A DNA stretch of 64,000 bases. Source: Manihot esculenta (Eukaryota; Streptophyta; Magnoliopsida; Malpighiales; Euphorbiaceae). Location: positions 15,176,419 to 15,240,418 of the forward strand of contig NC_035165.2 of the NCBI RefSeq assembly GCF_001659605.2, read 5' to 3'. The position numbers and the translations under genes were made by a program. Below are positions 1 through 11,454 of the stretch, piece after piece. How positions within the stretch are numbered: position 1 is the first letter of the stretch; each line of letters opens with the position of its first letter. The notes beneath the pieces were generated by a model. The model saw nothing but the letters and a program-made list of their open reading frames with translations, was not told where the DNA came from and made no database searches.

Positions 1-1
1 G

Positions 2-721
2 GAAGATTGCTTGCCTTTCATTGAGTTTGCATATAACCATAGCATACATGCTTCCATGGGGTTTTCTCCATTTGAGCTTGATCTTATTCCTTTACCTTTA
101 CATGAGCTTGCTAGTTTAGATGGTGCTAAAAAGGAAGAATTAGTGAAGTCCTTACATGAGAAGGCTCGGTCTAACATAGAGAAGAGGAACAAGGTGTATG
201 CTGGCAAGGCAAATAGGGGACGGAAGAAAGTGGTGTTTGTTCTTGGTGATTGAGTTTGGGTGCACTTCCGAAAGGAACGGTTTCCAAATCAGAGAAAAAA
301 AAAGCTGAATGCTCATGGTGATGGTCCATTTCAAGTCTTAGAGCGAATCAATAACAATGCTTATAAAATAGACTTACCAAGTGAGTATGGGGTTAGTGCT
401 ACCTTTAATGTATCTGACTTGTCTCCTTTTGACTATATTGCAGATTTGAGGATAAATCTTTTCAAGGAAGGAGGGAATAATACGAACTAGCAAGCACAAT
501 TACATGAGAATCAAGGAAGCAAGGATCTGTTGGTGCTTCCTAGTGGACCAGTGACAAGGAGCAAAGCTAAGAAGCTTAAAGCAGCTATGAACTTACACAT
601 TCAAGAACAAGTAACACAAGAATTGACTGAGCTTGCCATTGGCAAATGTCTTGTAAAGCTTGAAGATACACCTAAGCTACTCACCTTGCTTAAGGTGTAT
701 AATGGAGATAGCTCTGTCTAA
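2..721 (+). pseudogene. CRM-like Ty3/gypsy polyprotein, integrase C-terminal end (broken)
   Basis: One reading frame runs from base 2 to the stop at 719-721 and holds the C-terminal part of a gypsy integrase. It opens with EDCLPFIEFAYNHS, the end of the catalytic core, followed by a KANRGRKKVVF linker and the [13 protein letters not shown] / [19 protein letters not shown] region. It ends in a tail with GPVTRSKAKKL. Two in-frame stops break it: TGA at 251-253, where related copies have Trp (GDWVW), and TAG at 488-490. Relative to the copy on the minus strand near 31.5 kb, the segment after SPFE is shortened in frame by about nine residues. The 5' part lies outside the window. No classical chromodomain is visible; the tail resembles that of CRM-type chromoviruses, a clade assignment made from memory of the family and therefore tentative. 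It is non-functional as it stands. Confidence 0.85.
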
Positions 722-733
722 TTTATTCGGCAT

Positions 734-1187
734 TGTTATGATGGGCTTGCTATGTTTTTTTATTTAAACACTTGTTTTAATTTAGCTTTTTTTAGACTTG
801 TATTTTAACCATATTTTATCTTTTAAGTTTTAGAGTGTTGAGCCATGTTTTGGGCTTATGTTTTAAGGCTTATGTGTTTAATATGTTATTTTAGCATGTG
901 ATTGGGCTTGGATCTTGTGTATGGTTCAGCTAGACCTAAGAAGAGTGTCTTAGGGTTTTATTTTCTCTCCTTACTATATAAGGATAAGAAACACTTGTAA
1001 GAGGCAGCTTTGAATCTAAATTTTCAGAATTCTTTTCTATACCTTTGGCATGTATTGCTTTGAGTGAGAGTGAGGATTTGCTTTCATCAATTGCACCAAG
1101 AATCTTGCCTAACTTATCAACTATTCATTGTGGCGTTTGTCAGATTCTCATATAAATCTTTCGATTATTAGTGTTTCAGCTTCTTTA
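734..1187 (+). repeat. Probable 3' LTR (left part) of the CRM-like element
   Basis: Non-coding DNA directly downstream of the CRM-like frame. It starts with TGTTATGATGGGC and has a TATA box (TATATAAGG, 975-983) followed by a pyrimidine-rich stretch, as expected of an LTR promoter. The unit is split by the solo LTRs at 1188-5888 and seems to resume at 5894. A TTAACA end at 6003-6008 would pair with the TGTTA start. I see no clean polypurine tract before 734, so the left boundary is uncertain. Confidence 0.45.
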
Positions 1188-1454
1188 TGTAACGACCCGG
1201 AAATCGGACCGCTACCGGCGCTAGGATTCAGATCGACTTAAGGTCGCCGGGACCCGTTGTAATACCCGGCTAGATTCCGGCATCGAAATCCCTACCCTCC
1301 GGCGGAATCCCCGTTGGAATCTGGAATTCGAAAGATGTCAGAGTCTTCTAGAGGGGTAAAATGTGTTCCTAAAATGTTTTTACTGATTTCATGGTTTTAA
1401 ATGAAAAAAGGAATTGAGTTTTGAAAAGATTAGGCTAAGGAGGCATTTGCCAGG

Positions 1455-1643
1455 TTCGGCCGCCGAAAGTCAAGTTCGGCCGCCGAACATAGGGCTGTTT
1501 CGGGAGTGCTTTAGGCTTCCGAAAGTGTGAGGGCAAAAAACCAAATTCGGCCGCCGAACCTCAAGTTCGGCCGCCGAACATGCATGAGTTTAGGAGGCAC
1601 GTTAGGCTGCCGAAAGGTAGTCGACCAGGCCACCTATAAAAGG
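1455..1643 (+). promoter_or_regulatory. LTR promoter with upstream paired TTCGGCCGCCGAA motifs
   Basis: Four copies of a 13-bp inverted-repeat motif, arranged as two pairs with exactly 20-bp spacing, precede the TATA box at 1635-1643. The motif contains GCCGCC, the core of the plant GCC box bound by ERF/AP2 factors. That link is inference. The same architecture appears in the other Tekay LTRs here. Confidence 0.6.
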
Positions 1644-2923
1644 CCCTCAGACCGAAAATGGGCGAGTTTTCTCCCCATTCTCGAGCTCAGGTGTGTTCAT
1701 GTCCTCCTCTAGTCATTTTCATGCTTTTTCTTCAAATCCCTCACGTTTTATAAGTTACATGGTTGTTTTGAAGAGTTTTAAAGCTTTGATCAAGGTTTGG
1801 AGAGCTTGGAGACTTCAAGGGCTTGGGTTCTCCATATCTCAAACTTTGGGTCGCACCAACCCTCAATCTTCAAGAGGTAAGTGTAGATCTATGCTTTCCT
1901 TTATGTTTTAATGAAGTTTTAAGGAGTTTTAAGGTTTGAGTATGGGTAGATATGCCTGTTAGGGTTTATGTGGGTTTTGTGCCCAATGTGTGTTTATGTG
2001 ATGTTATGTTGGAGGTTTGAGCTAGTTTATGCATGTGGGAGAGTGTATGCATGATTGGGAAAGAGCAAGTGAGATTATGGGTTGTTTTGATGGTTTTGGC
2101 CTATGTGGGTCATAAGCTATCTATGTATACTTTTGATGTTGTTTTTGGAGTTTAATCAAGTTGTTAAGCTCCTTTGTGCATGATTAAGAGTTTATGCATG
2201 TTTTTAAGAAGTTAGGTGCTTGTTTTGGGGTGTTTGGAAGGTTTGGGAGGCTGGTATGCACGAGGGCTGAGTTCTGGAAGAACTCAGGTTCGGCCGCCGA
2301 AGGTAGTTTCGGCCGCCGAACCTGCCTATGGATGCATGGATTGGCCGCCAAACCTTGCCCCCGAAAGTTGTGTTTCGGAGCTGGAGCAGACTTTCGGCCG
2401 CCGAAGGCAATGTTCGGCCGCCGAAAGTGCCTGACTTTCGTCTCTGGAGAGAGGGTTCGACCGCCGAAGGTGCCCCCGAACCTGCATGACTTTCGTCTCT
2501 GGAAGGGACCTTCGGCCGCCGAAAGTGCCGCCGAAAGTGCCCTGTCTAGCCCTTTCATGGGTGTTTTCTATGATTGTTTAGAGTTTATTTGGCACCTTAC
2601 TGGAGTCCACCTATGTAGGATCGGACCCGAGGAACCGAGGTGTTTAGCAGTGTTAGCTGCTTCAGAGTCGGTCCAGAGCTAGTCAAGGTGAGTAGAACAT
2701 AACTCTTTTAATATTAAAAGAAATTAAATGTTCTAAACATGTCCATGCATCACGAATACCATGATTATGTAATAGGTTGTTTGCATTAGAGTTCACGAAT
2801 ATGTTGCATTGCATAATACGGTGAAGATGATGTGGATGAATATTGGATGATCCATTAGCCCTCAGTATGATATGATATGATATGACATGATAGGACATGT
2901 ATGGCATGATATGAGATGAAAAG

Positions 2924-3120
2924 ACCAGGTGTGGCCGTATCGCCCCTAGTATAAAGCATGAAAAGACCAGGTATGGCTGTATCGCCCCTGGCATAGAGTA
3001 TGAAAGACCAGGTATGGCTGTATCGCCCCTAGCATAGAGTATGAAAGACCAGGGTGGCTGTATCGCCCCTGGCATAGAGTTGTGTGAAGTTCAGGCATGG
3101 CCGTATCGCCCCTGGCATAG
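2924..3120 (+). repeat. LTR minisatellite, about 41-bp unit, five imperfect copies
   Basis: Tandem units share GACCAGGTATGGCTGTATCG followed by CCCCTGGCATAGAG. The unit is specific to this LTR subfamily. Other Tekay LTRs carry related but distinct units at the same relative position. Confidence 0.85.
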
Positions 3121-5893
3121 AGCATTGTTAGACTTGTTATGAGATGAGATCTAGATGTAGAGGGCTAATGGTAACGAATTCATCCTTGATGTGTATTGTT
3201 TGTGATGTGATGCATGTCATGAAAGCATATGATATAATAAACTGTTTTTCTCTATAGTTCTGCTCACTGGGCTTTTTAGCTCACCCCTCTCCCCTAACCC
3301 CAGGTTTGCAGGGTCAGAGATAGTCAGGAGACCAGCAGGTTTATGTAGTAGATTAGTAGTGGACATGATGTAAGGTAAAGATGTGTAATGAAATGTAAAA
3401 TGTTATGATGTAAATTAATGTAATGTAATAGATAGAGTTGTGCTTTGCCCTAGAAGTGTGATTAATCCCTTTGTACATGGTCCTTATGTATGTTTTGTAA
3501 TGAGGTATGAAAGCCAAGCTTAATGTATGTTGCCCCACGTGAGTAGATGATGAGAACTCTAGTGTTGGGGTTTATGATTATGAGTTGTGCATGCACAGGT
3601 TAAGCTTGGTGTATGAAAGAAGAAAAAGTTTACAGTTTTATGTTTTAAAGTTTTTGTGTTTATGTTTGATCATGTATGGGATTATACCAGATGTACAGGA
3701 TGTATGCTAGGCTGACTACGGGTCCCGGCGATCTTAAGTCAATCTGGATCCTAGCGCCGGTAGCGGTCCGATTTTTGGGTCGTTACACCCGTAGCAAGCC
3801 TATTATACAACCTGTACACCTGATAAAATCCCATACATGATCATACATTTTCATAAAAACTTTAAACTTTTCATATACCAACTTGACCTGTGTATGCACC
3901 ATACTGTAAACATAAAACCCCACACTAGAGCCCTCATCAAATGTTCTAGTGGGGCAACATAACATATGCCAAGCCTGGTTCAACATAACTCATCATTAAA
4001 ACATTTCATAAGATCATGTACAAAAGGGATTAACCATACATTAGGGTCAAACACAATACTAATCCTCAATACAACACTGAACAATACCTTACATTACATT
4101 ACATTAATTTACACATCATGTCCACTACTAATCTATTACAATAACACAGCTTTTACCCTTGACGACTTCCCGGTCTATCCTGAACCTGCAAACCTGGGGG
4201 TTAGGGAAAGGGGTGAGCTACTAAAGCCCAGTGAGCAGAACAATAAAATAATTTAAATATCACATACTTTTATGAAATGCATCACAACACAAGTGAATCA
4301 CCTTAAGATGGTATTGTCACCAATAGCCCTCTACATATCCAATAAATGCTCGACCCTCGATGGAGCTCCTCAAGACTTCCTCTTAAATATAACATAACAT
4401 GTCCAACTGTGCCAGGGGCGTAGAATGGGCAACCCTGGTCTTTTCCTTACTCTGTGCCAGGGGCGTAGAATGGGCAGCCCTGGTCTTTCCATATCATATC
4501 ATCACATATCGAGAGCTAATGGATCATCCAATAACCATCCACATCAACAACAAATTATGCAATGCATCATATTCGTGAACTCTAATGCAACAACCTATAA
4601 ACATGGCAATCGTGATGCATGAACATGCTTAGGAGTTTAATTACTTTTAAAATAGAAAGTAGTTCTGTTCTACTCACCTCTGGCAGATACTGGACTGACT
4701 CTGAAATAGCTATCTCACTGCTGAACTCCTCGGTTCCTCGGGTCCGATCCTACACAGGTGGACTTAAATGAGGGACCAAACATACTCTAACATGACTTTA
4801 AACATCTTCCCAAAAACCCCCTAAAACATCATAAAATATTCATAGAAAACATGCAAAAGAAGGCTGGACAGGACACTTTCGGCGGCAGGTTTGGCGGCCG
4901 AAAGTCCCTCCAGAGCCGAAAGTCAGGCACTTTCGGGGGTAGGGTTCAGTGGCCGAAAGTCCTTCCAGAGCCGAAAGTCACCCACTTTCGGGGGCAGGTT
5001 CGGCGGCCGAAACTCCCCTCCAGAGCCGAAAGTCTAAACTTTCAGGGGCGAGTTTAGGCGGCCTAAACTGCCTTCCTTGGCAGCTTCGGCGGCCGAACCT
5101 GGATCTTTCTGAGTGGCAGAACCCGATTCTGCCATCCCACATTCAGCTATCCCAACTTCCCAACATGCATTCAACTATTCTAAAACATGCATAAACACTT
5201 ATTCAAGCATTTAAGGGCATAAAATTAGCCTATACCCCAACAAACATCACATTAAGCATACATTTAACAATAACCACACATAAACCCTAACATTTTACAA
5301 CTAGCCTAAACATGCATCAAAACCCCTTAACCCTTCATAAAACTTACTTAAAACATGAAAGAAGGGAAGGATCTACGCTTACCTCTTGAAGATCGAGAGG
5401 AGGGTGATCCAAACTTGGAGATTGGAAAAAATCGAGCTCCGAGGGTCTCCAAGCTTCAAAAACTTGATATTAGCTTAAAATCTTCAAAACAAAGTAAAAA
5501 CTCATCAAAACTTGAAGGGATTTGAAGGAAAACAACAAATCGACCATAAAAGGGCGAAATCTCACCTATGCCCGAAAATAAAGAGAGAAAACTCACCCAT
5601 TTTTGAACAAGGGGCCTTTTATAGGTGGCTGGCCAGACCACCTTCGGGGGCCAAAGGTGCTTCCGCAAACTCCCCATGTTCGGCGGCTGAACTTGAGGTT
5701 CGGCGGCCGAACCTGGGTTTTCTTCCTTGGTCTTTTTCTTTCAAAACTCAATTTCTTTCTTTATTAAAACCATAAAAACACATGAAAACACTTTAGAAAA
5801 CCATATTCTACCCTTCTAGAGGGTTCCGACATCCGAGATTTCGCCGAAAAGTGGGAATTCCAATGCTGGAGTCTAGCCGGGTATTACACTTTA

Positions 5894-6241
5894 AGAGTGG
5901 GGTGCCATAGGAGGTGGGTTTATCAAATTTTTGGATTCCATATCTACTTGTGCATGTGAGTTTGAATAGGATTCCACATCACTTTCCTTTTCTTCCTCTT
6001 AGTTAACAGTGGTCTACAAGATCTTTCCTTTTGTTTGTGCTCTTCTTTACTCCATGGGTAGTAGTGAAGAGTGGTTTCAAAGAGAGAGCAATGAGTTTGT
6101 AGGTGATGGAATATATTATAGGAGGGAGAGAAAAGTTTTACATAGAGGAGAGAGGAGAATACCTTTCCATGTGGATATTCCATATCAGCAGCTAAACAAA
6201 AGAATGGATGGAAAATATTACTGAGGAGTTTTATGATATAT
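5894..6241. other. Flanking DNA: probable end of CRM-like LTR, then unidentified sequence
   Basis: The segment from 5894 to about 6008 continues the sequence interrupted at 1187 and may close the CRM-like LTR at TTAACA (6003-6008). From 6009 to 6224 a short open frame on the plus strand, without an ATG at its first codon, has no family I recognise. The stretch ends at the insertion site of the next solo LTR. Confidence 0.4.
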
Positions 6242-7983
6242 TGACTCGCGGTTGTCGAAGCCGGTCAAAAATAACATTTTCGGTTATCAACAATTTTACA
6301 ACTGCAGATAGTGGTAAAGGATCGAATCCACAGAGAATTGAATACTTATCTATTTTTTCCAACAAGATCAAGAGAATCAACTGGAAGCACAACTGAAAGC
6401 AGAATAAAAGTAAAGTGCAATAAAGTAAAAAGGGGGTTTTGAGATTGATTTGACTAACAACTATTGAAAGCAAATAAATCAGCAAGTAATTAAAATAAAA
6501 TAGGAAATCAATATGAGAAAGGTCTAGTTGAAGATATGGATCCACCTTGGTTGCTTGGATTGATCATTGAAACTTATGTTCTCTTGATTGATTCAATAGA
6601 TTAGTTATGGAGGTGGAAAACGCTTCTCACCGCCATATCTCTCCTTATGATTAAATCAATTAGGAAACGTCCTCTAATCAATTACTAATTAATAAATTGC
6701 CAAGGAACTTCCTTGGGCCTTAGGCATCAAAACAATTGTCAATTGCAAGAAGAAAGAGAGAGATCCAATCCTAGCTACTCCAAACGTATGAAGATGGTGC
6801 TAGATCATACAATTCCTTGGTTTTTACACCAAGTGTTCTTAGGTTAGAATATTTCCAGCAATTACGGACTAAAGAATATCCCAACTAACAATCAATTAAC
6901 TTTGTAATCAAGAATCAAGTGGCCAATTTGATCAAAACAACAAAGCAATCTTAGATTCAAGCACACAATTGTATGAATATTGAACTAATCAAAGACAAAT
7001 AGTTTATGTTCAGATCTCACAATTCATAAAAACAACCTTAGTTTCAACTAATCTTCAACTAGAATTAAAGGTTTCAGCCACTCATGGTTGAACCAAAACA
7101 GAAAATAGAAGAAAAGAGTAAGAGATGAAGGACCGGCGGTGGAGGAAGGCTTGTGTGATCGGCAGCCGAACCTTGGAGGAGTGGGGGATGATGCAATCTG
7201 CCTCTTCTTGTCTTCATAAGGCCTTTAAATATGTCTTGAGAGGCTGCCTAGGGTTTCTTGGATGTCCATGCATCTTTTAGAAGTTGCCTAAAGTGCCCTT
7301 GGTCCAATATGTGTCTTCTATGTGCATGTGTGAAGGCAAAAACGTGGAGCATGTATCAAATTGCAAGGGATGGGCTCTTTGGTCTTTTAATTGCTGCCCA
7401 AGGTCTTCAAGATACTGCCCAAGTGTGTTCAAGTTGCTGCCCAAGTTGCCTCTTCACTTCCCCTTGCCGCCCATTCACAATTAAGGAAGGTGGAGCCTCC
7501 TTTTGCAATCTTGAATTTTGAATGTGCAAGGTATGAAGTGGAAAACATGTGATCTTTGGATTTGGCTTCCTTAATAAGCTGGATCTTGAAATCTAAAATC
7601 TGAATATGAATCTTGGAGATTTGAATTTCAAAATACTTTCCTTATTTGGCTCTTCATATATGGCAGCTTGAGATATGGCTTCTTGAATAAGGAAAGGGCT
7701 ACTTGGAGATTTGAGATTTGAATTTCAAATTGCCTTGGCTGAATGTTCTTTCCATATTTATCACTTTCCTTATTTAGAACTTTCCTTATTTAGCTTGACT
7801 TGATTTCAACTTAGCAGACTTGCTCCCTTTTGCTCCAAATAAGGCAGTTTTAAGGGGATTTTCTCCAAAATGTCCTTTTTCACCTTTTTCTGCAAAACAA
7901 TGCAAAGAGCACTAAATTAAGCAGAAATCATGTAAATAATCATCAATTTATCAAGAGAAAATGGACTAAAATATGCTCTATCA
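6242..7983 (-). mobile_element. Solo LTR of the gag-only (Athila/Tat-related) family, minus strand
   Basis: This 1,742-bp unit is the diverged reverse complement of the 1,725-bp LTRs at 55394-57118 and 59652-61376. It starts TGACTCGCGGTTGTCGAAGC at 6242 and ends ATATGCTCTATCA at 7983, matching the TGATAGAGCATA...CTCCTGTCA termini of the intact copies. It is flanked by the 5-bp TSD TATAT (6237-6241 and 7984-7988). No internal region is present. It shows the family has older, diverged members here besides the young full-length copy. Confidence 0.93.
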
Positions 7984-7988
7984 TATAT

Positions 7989-8510
7989 AAATTGAACTTC
8001 TGGGAGTTTTGAAAAAGAAATTAAAGATCAGTAATTGAGATGAAAGTGACAGCAAAGATGAGGGATTGTCAGTAAAAATTACCCCTCAAATCCTGCATAT
8101 ACCTTCATGAATCAAATTTAAATTTTATAAAGTTTAGCTATATATATCTTAATTACACTCTTAAAACTTGTATATATTTGGATCGTTAAAATTTAAGAGT
8201 TCATCTTTATAAATTTACAAGCTAATTTATATACTTATTTAACTAAAATTATTTAGTTTTAAACTTATTAGTTTTAAACTAAAACTCATTATAAATGTAA
8301 ATAAATTGATTTATTCGTAAACTATTCAAGGCTAACTCGATAAAATCTCGACTCATCTAAACTCGTTTGCTAAACGAGTTAAGTTTGAACTTATTAATAT
8401 TTGGCTTGAGTTCGAAATGAGTAAAACTTAAGTTCAGCTTGAACTCGAAAAAATTTTAACGAATCAAATTTGAGTTCTTTAAAGTTCGGCTCGATTCGTT
8501 TACACCTCTA
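7989..8510. repeat. A/T-rich flank with a degenerate dispersed repeat
   Basis: No coding capacity. About 8290-8510 carries alternating AACTCG / CGAGTT / TTCGGCTCGATTCG words and ends TTCGTTTACACCTCTAG. On the minus strand this reads as the GGTGTAAACGA-type start of a dispersed plant repeat I have seen in many genomes but cannot place in a class. Boundaries and TSD were not resolved. Confidence 0.4.
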
Positions 8511-10039
8511 GTGGTGTTCGAGATTTCAAGCTTTCTTATCTGTGGGGTTTTTTCAATTGTCTAGTTGTCGGAGGATGATTGTGGTTGATTACATAGCGAG
8601 CTTTATTCCAAGTTTTGTTTGCCACTTATCCTTCTATTGTTGTCGTCTGAATATGCATTTATATGTCTTTATATTTGTTTATGGATTGATTTTCTAGCAT
8701 GCAATGGCTCTTTTCCTCTTCTTCTTCAGCCGTGGTTGTGGAGGACGTGGTGGTGGCGATGGTGGCAGTGGCTTGTGGTTTTGCCATTTTGGCCGCACTA
8801 GTTTGGGATTGGGCAATGTATTTGTTTATGAACTTGAATTGGATTGAGAGTATAGTGGTTTGGGTTTCTATTATTGGCCTTGAGTTCACATCTATATGTT
8901 CAACCAGCCTACTAGGCATTTTTTAATATAAGAATTTGCATGATCAAAAAAATTATTCTAAATTATTTCAAGAAACCATGTATCCTGTCCAATATGCTAA
9001 GTATTTTTTTTTTCTTCTTTCTCAAACTTAATTTTTTATATTATATTTTTTAACATTTAAAAAACTTAAAAAAATTAATTAAGAGAACATATTTTTTTAT
9101 TTAAAGATAAAATTAAGTCATTTTTAAGGATTACTAGTTTCTCTTATCAAAAGATTAAATTATTTTTTTCAATTTAAGAATTTTATTAATATTACTATAT
9201 ATAAATTTATTATTATTTTATATTTAGTAAATTAAAATTAAGAAATAAAAAAATAAGTTATTTAATTAAAAAATATTTTTATATGTTTTTTTACAAATAA
9301 TATAAGTTATTTTACACAAATAAATAGAATTTTAATTTTTTTCTTTTTTTATTCATTTTTTCTTTTAGATGACATATTTTCTTCAAATAAATATCAAACA
9401 TGTCCTTATGATTTCACTCTATAATGTTAGAGTCCCTCTCTCTATTTTTGGAGTTCTTTCTTCCTTTTCATAATTTTTTTTTCTTTTGGTAAGATCTTGT
9501 TTTTCTTCCCTTAATAGGGTATTGTAATCTCTTACCTCTTTGATAGATTATTTAATAATTAAAAATATAATATGGATAACTCATTATATTTTGTTCAAAA
9601 TTTTAGATTTATAAAAATACATAATAATTTTGTTCAATGGAGTCTGTTAGTATAGTCTGTTTTTCATTAATATTTGATAATTTAAAATTTTATTCGAGCC
9701 ATGTACGTAACGCTTTACAAAGTAGATAGTATTATAAAAGTTTTTTTCATCCTCCACAATGAAAATGAATCAATTATCATTCAAAAAATTATTCACAATC
9801 AATCATATCAATTCTCAATAAAAATTTTAATTTTTGTATTTGTATTATTTCTTCATTGGAAAAAAATAATGACATACTTATTTTCTATTATTATAATTGA
9901 ATTTCTATTACTATAATTGAAATGGCTAAATTTTCTATAAAATAAAAATTATATATTTTTTTTAATCAAAAAATAAAAATTATATTTACTTTCAAAGTAT
10001 GTCATAATTCATTATAAGAGTTGAAGAGGCATTGATGGA
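8511..10039. other. Intergenic A/T-rich DNA without a recognisable gene
   Basis: Short open frames around 8620-8926 occur on both strands. On the plus strand, one frame of 8720-8800 reads as Gly/Arg-rich followed by Cys/His residues, slightly like a decayed zinc-knuckle, but nothing firm. From about 8930 the DNA is very A/T-rich and I see no gene, repeat boundary or RNA gene. Confidence 0.5.
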
Positions 10040-11454
10040 GCATATGTAATACCCGGCTCGAGTCCGGCCTCGGAATTCCTGTCGTATGGTGGAATCTCGG
10101 GTGTCGAAACCCTCGAGAAGGGTAAGACATATGTGTTCATGTGTGTTTAAGCGTTGTGTGTTTTAAGAGTTGTGCATGTTTTCAAGTGTGAAAGGAAATG
10201 AGTTTTGAAAGAAAAGCAATAAGGGAGAAATGCAAAGGTTCGGCCGCCGAACATTGCATGGTTCCGGATTCACGTTCGGCTGCCGAAGGTGGTCTGGCCA
10301 GCCACCTATAAAAGGGCCAAAGGTCGGTGGAAGGAGGATATTTTTCCTCCACTTGCAGCCAGAGGTGAGTTCAAGCCTCTCCCCAATTGACTTTCATGTT
10401 TTTCATGTTTTTCACCAAATCTTTCAAGGGTTTTACGAGTCTTGGTGTGTTTTGAAGGTTTTGAGAAAAAATAGCCAGTTTGGAAGTTTGGAGCTTTGGA
10501 AGAGGTTTTCTCCATATCTCCACGTTAGGATCACTTGATCTCTTGTTTGGAAGAGGTAAGTCAAGATCCAGAACCTCTTTTACTGATTTTTGAAGGTTTT
10601 ATGGGAGTTGTATGGATAGTACGCATGAATAGGGTTTTGGTTGAGATTTTGCATGATTTTGTGTTTAAGCATGTTTAAGTGTTGTTGGTATGTTTCTTGG
10701 GGTTCTAAGTGAGTTTTAGGCCCTTTTATGCATGTTTTCTGGTATGTGCTAATTGGGAGTAGTTGATATGCATGTTGGGTAAGTTTGGGGGGAAAGGTTT
10801 GCATGAAACAGAGCAGGGTACTGCCCAGCGGGCAAAACCAGGTTCGGCCGCCGAAGGAAGGTTCGGCCGCCGAACCCCTTGTGGAGGCAGTTTCGGCTGC
10901 CCAAGCTTGCCCCCGAAAGCGAGACTTTCGGTTGAGAAAGGGACTTTCGGCCGCCGAAAGAGGGAGTTCGGCCGCCGAAAGTGTGTGAGTTTCGTCTCTG
11001 GACGAGACCTTCGGCCGCCGAAGGTGCCGCCAAACATGCATGAGTTTCGTCTCTGGAGAGGGGTTTCGGCCACCGAACCTGCCGCTGAAAGTGTCCTGTC
11101 CAGCTTTCTTTTGCATGTTTTCTGTGATTGTTTGGGGATCGTTTAGAGGATTTTTGAGGGAGTTTCTTAGAGATATTCTTGAGTTAGTGTGGTCCCTCAT
11201 TTGAGTCCACCTGTGTAGGTACGGACCAGAGGAACCCCAGAGAGCAGCAGTGACTACTGTTTCAGAACCTGCCGAGTCAGCCAGAGGTGAGTGGAACTTC
11301 TCTTTTCAGAACTAAACTGCTTTGCGCATATGTCATGCATCATAAGAGTATAGTAGGGTGTTTGCATTAGTTTCACGAAGTTGACGCATTGCATAATACG
11401 ATGTGTATGAGGCTGTGGATAGACCAAGGCGACTCCAATAGCCCAAGCTCTGTT

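Larger units (their letters stand above)
1258..3787 (+). mobile_element. Solo LTR of a Tekay-type element (plus) nested in the minus solo LTR
   Basis: It starts TGTAATACCCGGC at 1258 and ends GGGTCGTTACA at 3787 (2,530 bp). It is flanked on both sides by CCCGT (1253-1257 and 3788-3792), an exact 5-bp TSD, and the host minus-strand LTR resumes immediately afterwards. TATAAAAGG lies at 1635-1643. Upstream are two pairs of the TTCGGCCGCCGAA motif, starting at 1455/1475 and 1546/1566, each pair exactly 20 bp apart. A second motif array lies at about 2285-2535. The only ORFs here arise from the motif repeats and have no coding character. Confidence 0.96.
1188..5888 (-). mobile_element. Solo LTR of a Tekay-type element (minus), split by a second solo LTR
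   Basis: An antisense LTR that begins TGTAACGACCC at 1188 and ends CCGGGTATTACA at 5888, the two termini of every Tekay LTR in this window. It is flanked by the 5-bp TSD CTTTA (1183-1187 and 5889-5893). No internal region is attached on either side, so it is a solo LTR left by LTR-LTR recombination. Removing the nested insertion (1258-3787 plus its duplicated 5 bp) leaves about 2,166 bp. Landmarks on the minus strand are a TATA box (5615-5623), the splice-donor-like GAGGTAAG near 5390, a two-copy minisatellite (about 4408-4490) and the C+G-rich motif arrays at about 4870-5100 and 5645-5720. Confidence 0.95.

Noticed and set aside
2184..2682. Overlapping long open frames on both strands with repeated FGGR / SAAE / RRPK peptide words, here and in every Tekay LTR (for example 4851-5194, 10580-11200, 13153-13709, 20342-20889, 38785-39274, 40392-40808, 47774-48297, 61540-62121).
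   Set aside because: They are translations of the C+G-rich motif TTCGGCCGCCGAA in all frames, lie in LTR leaders, and differ between copies. No protein signature; not genes.
2924..3120. A CRISPR-like array because of regular repeats and spacers.
   Set aside because: Units are tandem minisatellite copies inside a plant LTR with no unique spacers and no cas genes.
5456..5677. ORFs with RWLARP / PPIKG peptides (also 10306, 13887, 20068, 34196, 49208) as small conserved proteins.
   Set aside because: They are the conserved TGGCCAGCCACCTATAAAAG promoter block of the LTRs read as protein.
6009..6224. A 71-codon open frame as a host exon.
   Set aside because: Begins without ATG, no recognisable domain, bordered by transposon insertions; coding status cannot be supported.
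8619..8926. Short hydrophobic ORFs and a Gly-rich Cys/His stretch as a possible gene or copia zinc knuckle.
   Set aside because: No start context, no second motif, no flanking element structure; overlaps open frames on both strands.
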